Position numbers and translations under genes: made by a program. This document shows positions 1 to 5,608 of a DNA stretch of 5,608 nt, piece by piece. Location of the stretch: assembly GCA_021734825.1 (NCBI GenBank), contig JAIPIE010000048.1:1-5608 (forward strand), in the 5' to 3' direction. Numbering within the stretch: the first letter of the stretch is position 1; every line of letters begins with the position of its first letter. The DNA comes from Patescibacteria group bacterium (GTDB taxonomy: Bacteria > Patescibacteriota > Patescibacteriia > Patescibacteriales > UBA12465). The notes under the pieces are model-generated. The model did not search any database, was not told the DNA's origin, and worked only from the letters and a program-made list of their open reading frames with translations.

Positions 1-51
1 TCTTTTGATCATATATTTGTTGATTATATTTAATAATAATTTAATATTATC

Positions 52-80
52 AGTATATACTACTCCATAAAATATGTCAA
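52..80 (-). promoter_or_regulatory. Leftward sigma70-type promoter
   Basis: Read on the minus strand, a perfect -35 box TTGACA (80 to 75) is followed by a spacer of exactly 17 bases and a -10 box TATACT (57 to 52), one mismatch from TATAAT. Transcription would start near position 45 and run out of the left edge, so a divergent gene probably begins at or just beyond the window start; an ATG at 12-10 on the minus strand would give a leader of about 33 bases. The inverted repeat arms at 62-71 and 82-91 flank the -35 box, which suggests that a repressor binds here. Confidence 0.6.
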
Positions 81-106
81 ATTTATGGAGTTAGGCTCCA
101 TAAATT
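62..106. repeat. Three-armed inverted repeat (CTCCATAAA), likely operator
   Basis: Arm A (62-71, ACTCCATAAA) is the exact reverse complement of arm B (82-91), with 10 bases between. Arm B, extended by two bases on its left (80-90), is also the exact reverse complement of arm C (96-106, CTCCATAAATT), with only 5 bases between. B can therefore pair with A or with C but not both. Arm A lies in the spacer of the leftward promoter, and B lies immediately upstream of its -35 box. The placement fits a multi-site operator better than a terminator, since no T-tract follows on either strand. An outer 7-base pair of arms, TATACTA (56-62) and TAGTATA (106-112), also exists. Confidence 0.6.
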
Positions 107-211
107 AGTATAAATTCAGGGAGTGTGATTTGATAAAATAGATCAATAAAAGATCAGTTTAAATTAATTTTTATCTATAAGTCTTGATAAAAATTTAATT
201 CAACTGTGGAT

Positions 212-246
212 AACAGGCATCAAATTGATGCCTGTTCTTTGTTTTT
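212..246 (+). terminator. Intrinsic terminator with no visible gene upstream
   Basis: A perfect 11-bp stem (212-222 with 226-236; arm AACAGGCATCA) closes a 3-base loop and is followed by CTTTGTTTTT. This is the geometry of a rightward Rho-independent terminator. Reading leftward, the stem is followed by TATCCACAG, which is not T-rich, so it should work only rightward. No coding region precedes it, and the promoter nearest the left edge fires the other way. It may end a small RNA from 114-211, stop read-through from beyond the window, or insulate the nrd promoter that begins 17 bases later. Confidence 0.65.
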
Positions 247-262
247 CAGGCTTTTTCGCGAC

Positions 263-291
263 TTGTTCCTGTATACTATATGTGGTATACT
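263..291 (+). promoter_or_regulatory. nrdBA promoter with extended -10
   Basis: The -10 box TATACT (286-291) is preceded by TGG (283-285), an extended -10 element (TGn). A weak -35 box TTGTTC (263-268, three of six matches) lies exactly 17 bases upstream. Transcription would start near 298, leaving a leader of about 62 bases before nrdB. NrdR box 1 overlaps the spacer and -10 box, and box 2 lies just past the start site, so bound NrdR would block polymerase. Confidence 0.6.
273..288. promoter_or_regulatory. NrdR box 1
   Basis: The 16-mer ATACTATATGTGGTAT matches the published NrdR box consensus acaCwAtATaTwGtgt at 12 of 16 positions, including the strongly conserved C at position 4 and G at position 13. 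NrdR is a zinc-finger/ATP-cone repressor of ribonucleotide reductase genes that binds pairs of such boxes. The pairing with a second box, and the position directly upstream of an RNR operon, make the call much stronger than the match alone. Confidence 0.75.
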
Positions 292-305
292 GGCAGATAG
301 CCGAA

Positions 306-321
306 GCACTATATGTTGATA
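306..321. promoter_or_regulatory. NrdR box 2
   Basis: The 16-mer GCACTATATGTTGATA matches the NrdR consensus at 11 of 16 positions and shares the core CTATATGT-x-G with box 1. The two boxes start 33 bases apart, with 17 bases between them. The usual spacing is 31-32 bases start to start, about three helical turns, so this pair is one base longer than typical but still places both boxes on nearly the same face. The box sits at about +9 to +24 of the predicted transcript. Confidence 0.7.
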
Positions 322-359
322 TGGGCGGAGGCCTTTAAAAATTAATTATTTAAGAATAT

Positions 360-1643
360 ATGCTAGATAATTTGGCCTTATCCGTCCAAAAAAGAAACGG
401 TTTAGTGACCGCCTTTGACCGTGAAAAAATATCGGCGGCGGTTTTAAAGGCAATGCAAGTCGTCAGTCATGGCGAACGTAACGATGCCGAGAATATTGCG
501 ATGGCACTTGAGCAAAAAGTGAGAGCAATAAATAAGGAAAAGCCACAGTATATCCCTAGCGTTGAAGAAATTCAGGACTTAGTGGAGGAATTACTGATGA
601 GTCAGGATTTTCATGATGTCGCCAAGTCCTATATTTTATATCGTGAGAAGCGAGCAAGTCTACGTCGACGTGATATTTTTAAAAAGCGTACAAACTTAAA
701 GCCATACGAATATCCGGAGCTATATGAATATGTGAGCGCTATTCGTCATTCTTATTGGATCCACACCGAATTTAATTATGTGAGTGATATTCAGGATTTT
801 AAAATTCACGTGAATGAGGTGGAAAAAAATGCCATCAAAAATACGATGTTAGCGATTGCTCAGATTGAAGTTGCTGTTAAAGCTTTTTGGGGAGATATTT
901 TTAAAAAATTACCAAAACCGGAAATTGCCGCTGTCGGTTTCACCTTTGCTGAGAGTGAGGTGAGACATATGGATGCTTATTCTCATCTTTTAGAAATTCT
1001 TGATTTAAACGCCGAGTTTGCCCGCATTAAAGAATTTCCAGCCTTAATGGAACGAGTAGAATACTTAGAGGCTTCAATTAGTGGTTCTAAGAGTGAGGAT
1101 AATCGTGAATTTGCCTTGGCTATTCTTTTATTCTCTCTATTTATTGAGCACGTATCACTCTTTTCTCAGTTTTTAATTATGTTGTCTTTTAATAAGCATC
1201 GTAATTTATTTAAAGGTATCTCTAATGCGGTGGAAGCAACCTCAAAAGAAGAGCAAATTCATGGCTTATTCGGGATTGAAGTAATTAATTTAATTAAGTC
1301 AGAACATCCAGAATGGTTTAATGATAGTTTTAAAGAAAAAATAGTATCTGCTTGTCAGCAAGCTTTCGTCGCTGAAGAAAAAGTTGTTGACTGGATTTTA
1401 GAAAAAGGGGAACTTGAGTTTTTACCAAAAATAGTGATTATTGAATTTATTAAAAATAGATTGAATAATTCTTTGGTGAGTATTGGTCTGGAGAAAATAT
1501 TTGAGGTTGATGAAAAAATATTAGAACAAACTGAGTGGTTTGACGAAGAAATTGCGACAACTAAGCACGGCGATTTCTTTGTGAAACGCTCAATCAATTA
1601 CAATAAGCGCAGCCAAAGCATTACCGGCGACGATTTATTTTAA
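360..1643 (+). CDS. nrdB: Class I ribonucleotide reductase small subunit with N-terminal ATP-cone
   Basis: This is the radical-generating R2 subunit of class I ribonucleotide reductase, a cytoplasmic enzyme that makes deoxyribonucleotides with NrdA. Residues about 8-99 form an ATP-cone (KRNG at 11-14, FDREKI at 19-24, ending in YREKRA), a domain usually found on NrdA. The ferritin-like R2 core follows. The likely metal ligands are E170, E200, H203, E263, E298 and H301; Y207 matches the radical tyrosine of E. coli (Y122), and W133 probably matches W48. The C-terminal tail carries Y414 (radical-transfer position) and ends in DDLF, which should dock into NrdA. The length of 427 residues equals a normal R2 plus an ATP-cone. 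The start is fixed by an in-frame TAA at 351. No Shine-Dalgarno sequence stands at the usual distance. The family is certain; the metal type (Fe2, Mn2 or mixed) cannot be read from the sequence. Confidence 0.96.
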   Translation: MLDNLALSVQKRNGLVTAFDREKISAAVLKAMQVVSHGERNDAENIAMALEQKVRAINKEKPQYIPSVEEIQDLVEELLMSQDFHDVAKSYILYREKRASLRRRDIFKKRTNLKPYEYPELYEYVSAIRHSYWIHTEFNYVSDIQDFKIHVNEVEKNAIKNTMLAIAQIEVAVKAFWGDIFKKLPKPEIAAVGFTFAESEVRHMDAYSHLLEILDLNAEFARIKEFPALMERVEYLEASISGSKSEDNREFALAILLFSLFIEHVSLFSQFLIMLSFNKHRNLFKGISNAVEATSKEEQIHGLFGIEVINLIKSEHPEWFNDSFKEKIVSACQQAFVAEEKVVDWILEKGELEFLPKIVIIEFIKNRLNNSLVSIGLEKIFEVDEKILEQTEWFDEEIATTKHGDFFVKRSINYNKRSQSITGDDLF

Positions 1644-1673
1644 TTCTTATAAATTTATTATACAAAACGATAT

Positions 1674-3353
1674 ATGCAATGGTTAAACGATAATTCACGC
1701 AGTTTTTTAGCTAAGGGTTACTTAAGTAATGGCATTAGCGCCGAGGATAGGATAAGAGAAATAGCTAACACGGCGGAAAAAATATTAGATCAGAAAGGCT
1801 TTGCTGATAAGTTCTATGAATATATGTCACGTGGCTATTACTCCTTAGCCTCACCGATTTGGTCAAACTTCGGTTTATCTAAAGGTTTACCTATCAGTTG
1901 CTTTTCTTCTTATTTAGGAGATGATATGGGACAGATTCTATTTACTCAAGCCGAGGTTGGCATGATGAGTAAATACGGCGGGGGGACGGCCGGTTATTTT
2001 GGTGATTTGCGTGAACGCGGAGCAGCCATAAAAGATAACGGCACTTCTTCTGGTTCAGTACATTTCATGCAATTATTTGAAACTTTAGTTAATGTAGTTA
2101 GCCAGGGTTCAGTTCGTCGTGGACACTTTGCTCCTTATTTACCCTTAGAACATCCTGACGCTGATGAGTTCTTAAATATTGGCAGTGAGGGTAATCCAAT
2201 TCAGGAAATGACTTATGGCGTAACTGTCACTGATGTTTGGATGAAGGAAATGGAAGCTGGTGACGCTAAGAAGCGAGCTCTGTGGGCTAAAGTCTTACAG
2301 CGTCGCAATCAAATGGGTTACCCTTATATCTTTTTTACCGATACAGTGAATAATAATACGGTTGATGTTTATAAGGATAAGAATTTAAAAATTCACGCCA
2401 GTAATCTTTGTTCAGAGATATTGCTTCCTTCAAATGAGGATTGGTCCTTTGTTTGCGATCTCTCATCTTTAAACCTCCTCCACTATGATGAGTGGAAGGA
2501 TACTGATGCCGTGGAAACTCTCGTCTATTTCCTAGATGCGGTTATGAGCGATTTTATTACTCGTCTGGAAGCTTTAAGAGATAGTGGTGATAAGAAAAAA
2601 GAGCAGGCTTTCTACTTTATGAAACGAGCCTATGATTTTGCCGTGGCTAATAGGGCAATTGGCTTAGGCGTTTTGGGTTGGCATTCACTTCTGCAGAGCA
2701 AGATGATGCCGCTTGCCAGCAAGGAGTCGGCTCGCTTGAATGTTAATATTTTTAAGGATATTCAAACACAAGCCTATGCTGCTTCTAAGAAATTAGCAGA
2801 AGACTATGGTGAACCAGAAGTTTTGAAAGGCTATGGTCGTCGCAACACTACTTTAATGGCCATTGCTCCCACCACTTCTTCCGCTTTCATTCTCGGTCAG
2901 GTATCTCAAAGCATTGAGCCAATTTGGTCTAATTGCTACGTGAAAGATATTGATAAGATGAAAGTGACTATAAAAAACAAACAGTTAGCTAAATTATTAG
3001 AAGAGAAGGGTCAGAATAACAAAGAAGTGTGGGAGAGTATTCGTGATAATGATGGATCCGTTCAGCACTTAGACTTTTTGTCTGAAAATGAAAAAGAAGT
3101 CTTTAAAACCTTTCAAGAAATTGATCAAAAAATTATCATTGAACACGCTGCCGCTCGTCAAAGCTACATTGATCAAGGGCAATCTTTAAACCTGGCTATT
3201 AATCCGGCTGTACCCGTTAAGGAAATCAATGCTTTATATATGTATGCCTGGCAGCTAGGCGTTAAGACTTTGTATTATCAGCATAGTATTAACGCTGCTC
3301 AGCAATTTGGTCGTCTTAAAGACTTGCAGAATTGTCAGTCTTGTCAGTCATAA
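1674..3353 (+). CDS. nrdA: Class I ribonucleotide reductase large (catalytic) subunit, lacking ATP-cone
   Basis: This is the catalytic R1 subunit, which reduces ribonucleoside diphosphates using a radical delivered by NrdB. By comparison with E. coli NrdA, the active-site triad is N244, C246 (thiyl radical) and E248 in NLCSE; the redox pair is C76 and C261; the radical-transfer tyrosines are Y534 and Y535 in TLYYQ; and the C-terminal relay cysteines are C554 and C557. APTTSSAFI (398-406) matches the substrate phosphate-binding loop. At 559 residues it is about 200 shorter than E. coli NrdA (761), mainly because it has no ATP-cone; the N-terminus starts directly with WLNDNSRSFLAKGYL. It follows nrdB by 30 bases with no promoter or terminator between, so the two form an operon in the order B-A, opposite to E. 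coli nrdAB. No Shine-Dalgarno sequence is visible, and the family alignment begins at this ATG. Confidence 0.96.
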   Translation: MQWLNDNSRSFLAKGYLSNGISAEDRIREIANTAEKILDQKGFADKFYEYMSRGYYSLASPIWSNFGLSKGLPISCFSSYLGDDMGQILFTQAEVGMMSKYGGGTAGYFGDLRERGAAIKDNGTSSGSVHFMQLFETLVNVVSQGSVRRGHFAPYLPLEHPDADEFLNIGSEGNPIQEMTYGVTVTDVWMKEMEAGDAKKRALWAKVLQRRNQMGYPYIFFTDTVNNNTVDVYKDKNLKIHASNLCSEILLPSNEDWSFVCDLSSLNLLHYDEWKDTDAVETLVYFLDAVMSDFITRLEALRDSGDKKKEQAFYFMKRAYDFAVANRAIGLGVLGWHSLLQSKMMPLASKESARLNVNIFKDIQTQAYAASKKLAEDYGEPEVLKGYGRRNTTLMAIAPTTSSAFILGQVSQSIEPIWSNCYVKDIDKMKVTIKNKQLAKLLEEKGQNNKEVWESIRDNDGSVQHLDFLSENEKEVFKTFQEIDQKIIIEHAAARQSYIDQGQSLNLAINPAVPVKEINALYMYAWQLGVKTLYYQHSINAAQQFGRLKDLQNCQSCQS

Positions 3354-3363
3354 ATAGATTTTT

Positions 3364-3399
3364 AAAAGACTCGTTCTTAAAAAAAAACGAGTCTTTTTT
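3364..3399 (+). terminator. nrdBA intrinsic terminator
   Basis: A perfect 12-bp stem (3364-3375 with 3386-3397, core GACTCGTT) closes a 10-base A-rich loop and runs into six Ts (3394-3399). It begins 10 bases after the nrdA stop codon. The A-run on the left arm gives a T-run on the other strand, so the hairpin may also catch leftward read-through from the convergent gene. Confidence 0.88.
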
Positions 3400-3410
3400 A
3401 ATTAAATTTT

Positions 3411-3447
3411 TAAAAATAAAAGAGCCATTTGAAATATCAAACGGCTC
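3411..3447 (-). terminator. Intrinsic terminator of the MutS-like gene
   Basis: A 10-bp stem (3438-3447 with 3422-3431, core GAGCC) closes a 6-base loop. Read leftward it is followed by TTTTATTTTT (3420 to 3411), and it starts 23 bases after the stop codon of the leftward gene. One position is a G-U wobble in the leftward RNA but an A-C mismatch in the rightward RNA, so the hairpin is better formed in the leftward direction. Confidence 0.82.
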
Positions 3448-3470
3448 ATTAAATTAAATTTTTTATTTAT

Positions 3471-5456
3471 TTAATTTAAGTACTTGTCCAAACCAACCTC
3501 TTTGATGAGATCCTCCATTTGACCTTCACCAATGCCGGACTGGAATTGATGTTTGTCATCAACTTTTAAGCAAATTGCACCATAATTGTCGCGGGCGTAT
3601 TCGGCCAATTTCATAATCTGAGTGTTAAAGATTACGCTGTTGCCATTGCCGCTAAGTACTTTCAGTATTTGTTGCCCGAGCTTTAAGCCAGAGCTTTCCT
3701 GAGTTCCTTTACCAATTTCATCAATGAAGATGAGTGACTTATGAGCCGGGACCTTGCTGATATTTTCAAAAAGATTCTTCGTCTTTTTAACAAATACAGT
3801 AGCAGTCGATCCATCGCCGGAGTCGTTGGTTACAGCGCCTATCATTTCCTTAACATCGGTATCGAATTGCTCAGCAAATACTGGCAGACCTGATTGTGCG
3901 AGCCACAGGTTCTCTAAAACGCTATTACCGGCCACACTTTTGCCTCTTCCATGTTTTCCAGTCAAGCAAAGGATGTGCCCATTTATCGTTGGAAACGAAA
4001 ATGGCACCATGCTCTTCTTTTGATGCATCATGTCAATTGGAGCCATTTGTTTAAAACTGATTCCAATTTTTTCATTATTAATATTTGGCATACACAAGGG
4101 TAAGTTGTGTTGCTTGGCATTATTAATGAAATAACTTATGATGTCACAAAAATCTTTTAAGTCAGACATGCCCTGCCAGAAGTAGCGACGATGTTTCGTT
4201 AAAGCTTTGTAGGCTTCATGGTGCTCCGGGGAATTGTATAGGTTTTTAATATAAACCCATTTGAAATCTGAGTCGGTTTTTGGAGATCCAATTTGCTTTG
4301 CTTCACCAATTTGCCAATTTAAACCAGATTTTATGAAATCCAAAATTTTTACAACCCCTTGCATGGATAAGGCCTCGGAAACTTCGTTGTTGATCGTCTC
4401 GATGTTTTTAGCGATGGTTTTGCGTTCTTTGTCGGTGTAGCCATTGTAATCACGGTTATATGTGCCATCAGATGAAAAAATGGTTCTAGGGCCCGCAACC
4501 TGCTTGACGCTAACAAGATTCATTCTAAGTCCAGTATCGTTATATTGGAAATAGATTTTTAGTCTCAGTGCAGGAATCCCGGATAAAAATTGATGAATCT
4601 TTTTTCCCTTTGCGTCCAAAGTTTTTACATCGCGCACATTTAGTATATCCAACCTGAGTGCATGGCGGATCCCATTTTGCAAGTCAGTAATTATTGACTT
4701 TGGAAATGTTCCAATAATCGCTGATTTTTTAGCTTGAGCGGAAGCATAGCTATTAGCAATATTTTGAGCCAAAGCTTGTATTCCAACAAAGCGCCAAAAT
4801 CTCTTTCTGGTCCAGCGCGGAATTGGAGCAATGTAATCTTTTGCCCAAACGGCACTGAAGGCTTTTTGGCCAATAATCGTTGGTTCATAGGGGGCATCGT
4901 CATTTCCATTTGGTGCATACATTTTTACTCCTTCTGACTGGCTAACAATGAATTCCACTACTCCCTCCATGCGGGTTACCTTGGATAATTTTTCACTTAT
5001 GATGTCAGCGGTCTCTCTTTCCACTTTGGATAGAGGTTTGATTTCATCGGCGATTTGCTGAACAAATGGCTTCATTTTTTCAGGACAATGCCCAGCTGTC
5101 TTCATTTCCTTTAAGAAATCATTAACAATTGCCCAGTAAGGATTTTCGTTTTGGTAATAATACAAAAACGCATCTTCATTGCTTGGTAGGCTGTAGGTCT
5201 GAGTTCGTGACTCGCACCAGTCATTAATTTTTTGTCTTAATTCTGGTCTTTCATACAAGAAACGCATGAATTCATTGCGAGTAACGATCTCTTTGTCATC
5301 GGCCAGGCCAAGGGAATCTAAAAATTCTTTACCGTAGATTTCTTGCAAACCTTCGCTGATAATCGAGGGTGTCTCAAAGTCGGCTGGATTAAGAATCCTT
5401 AGTTTTTTTAAGTTTTGGTACTCCCAAAACATAGAATCTGATGTTTTTTCTTTCAT
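3471..5456 (-). CDS. Divergent MutS-family ATPase
   Basis: The C-terminal part (about 485-661) is a MutS-type ABC ATPase: VPFSFPTINGHILCLTG leads into the Walker A motif GKHGRGKS (500-507), the segment IGAVTNDSGDGST (539-551) matches the MutS region before the S-x-F motif, Walker B is SLIFIDEIGKGT (574-585, D579 and E580), and VIFNTQ (608-613) replaces the family's LFATHY. Residues about 430-460 resemble the end of the MutS core helical domain. Residues 1-400 are hard to assign, and I see no mismatch-binding domain with a properly placed Phe-x-Glu. At 661 residues it is shorter than bacterial MutS (about 850). Odd points are the non-standard Walker A (GPNMGGKS in MutS) and the loss of the conserved TH histidine. 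A role in DNA repair or recombination is inferred only from the fold. The gene is convergent with nrdBA and has its own promoter and terminator. It starts at the first ATG, with no Shine-Dalgarno sequence. Confidence 0.85.
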   Translation of the reverse strand: MKEKTSDSMFWEYQNLKKLRILNPADFETPSIISEGLQEIYGKEFLDSLGLADDKEIVTRNEFMRFLYERPELRQKINDWCESRTQTYSLPSNEDAFLYYYQNENPYWAIVNDFLKEMKTAGHCPEKMKPFVQQIADEIKPLSKVERETADIISEKLSKVTRMEGVVEFIVSQSEGVKMYAPNGNDDAPYEPTIIGQKAFSAVWAKDYIAPIPRWTRKRFWRFVGIQALAQNIANSYASAQAKKSAIIGTFPKSIITDLQNGIRHALRLDILNVRDVKTLDAKGKKIHQFLSGIPALRLKIYFQYNDTGLRMNLVSVKQVAGPRTIFSSDGTYNRDYNGYTDKERKTIAKNIETINNEVSEALSMQGVVKILDFIKSGLNWQIGEAKQIGSPKTDSDFKWVYIKNLYNSPEHHEAYKALTKHRRYFWQGMSDLKDFCDIISYFINNAKQHNLPLCMPNINNEKIGISFKQMAPIDMMHQKKSMVPFSFPTINGHILCLTGKHGRGKSVAGNSVLENLWLAQSGLPVFAEQFDTDVKEMIGAVTNDSGDGSTATVFVKKTKNLFENISKVPAHKSLIFIDEIGKGTQESSGLKLGQQILKVLSGNGNSVIFNTQIMKLAEYARDNYGAICLKVDDKHQFQSGIGEGQMEDLIKEVGLDKYLN

Positions 5457-5533
5457 TTTTCTGTATTTTTTGCGTGAATACTGGTATTAATTTATGTTGA
5501 TTTGACTATATTGTTAAAGTTCAAATTCATATT

Positions 5534-5562
5534 ATATTAATATATATAATCATTTCTGTCAA
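5534..5562 (-). promoter_or_regulatory. Promoter of the MutS-like gene
   Basis: Read leftward, a perfect TTGACA (5562 to 5557) is followed by a 17-base spacer and TAATAT (5539 to 5534). A TATAAT also occurs at 5536 to 5531 but would need a 20-base spacer. The start site would be near 5527, giving a leader of about 70 bases before the ATG at 5456. Chance matches are easier in such AT-rich DNA, but an exact -35 box with ideal spacing in the right place is good support. Confidence 0.65.
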
Positions 5563-5608
5563 TATTTATTAAATAGGCAAAGCATACTATACTGCAAATA
5601 GCGGTTTT

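Larger units (their letters stand above)
1..359. other. Left intergenic region, regulatory, no complete gene
   Basis: No credible complete coding region is visible in these 359 bases on either strand. From left to right it holds a leftward promoter with a three-armed repeat (52-106), an AT-rich stretch of about 100 bases with no recognised signal (114-211), a rightward intrinsic terminator (212-246), and the nrd promoter with two NrdR boxes (263-321) followed by a leader of about 60 bases. An ATG on the minus strand at positions 12-10 could be the first codon of the gene served by the leftward promoter, but only four codons lie inside the window, so I do not call it as a gene. Confidence 0.7.

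Overview
The window carries three complete genes in a compact, AT-rich stretch: a rightward two-gene operon for an aerobic-type class I ribonucleotide reductase (nrdB then nrdA), and a convergent leftward gene for a very divergent MutS-family ATPase. The intergenic DNA is rich in signals: three candidate sigma70-type promoters, a pair of NrdR boxes, three intrinsic terminators and a three-armed repeat around a promoter that points out of the left edge.

The organism is bacterial and probably a member of the Candidate Phyla Radiation (Patescibacteria); this is inference. The RNR proteins look like the Bacteroidota/CPR type in which the ATP-cone sits on the small subunit. The promoters, however, have TTGACA/TATAAT-like boxes with 17-base spacers, not the Bacteroidota consensus. 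None of the three genes has a Shine-Dalgarno sequence at the expected distance, and the MutS-like protein is unlike the standard mismatch-repair enzyme. The standard genetic code works throughout.

Layout. Positions 1-113 hold a leftward promoter (-35 at 75-80, -10 at 52-57) wrapped in three copies of CTCCATAAA in alternating orientation. Positions 114-211 hold nothing I recognise. Positions 212-246 form a strong rightward terminator with no visible gene before it. Positions 263-321 are the nrd promoter with two NrdR boxes. nrdB (360-1643) and nrdA (1674-3353) follow, 30 bases apart. Two terminators (3364-3399 and 3411-3447) lie back to back between nrdA and the end of the MutS-like gene (complement 3471-5456). 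That gene has its own promoter at 5534-5562. The last 30 bases may start another promoter region.

NrdA and NrdB together reduce ribonucleotides to deoxyribonucleotides. The layout predicts two levels of control: transcriptional repression by NrdR (gene not in the window), and dATP/ATP switching through the ATP-cone on NrdB. The MutS-like protein is transcribed separately and nothing in the sequence ties it to the RNR apart from proximity.
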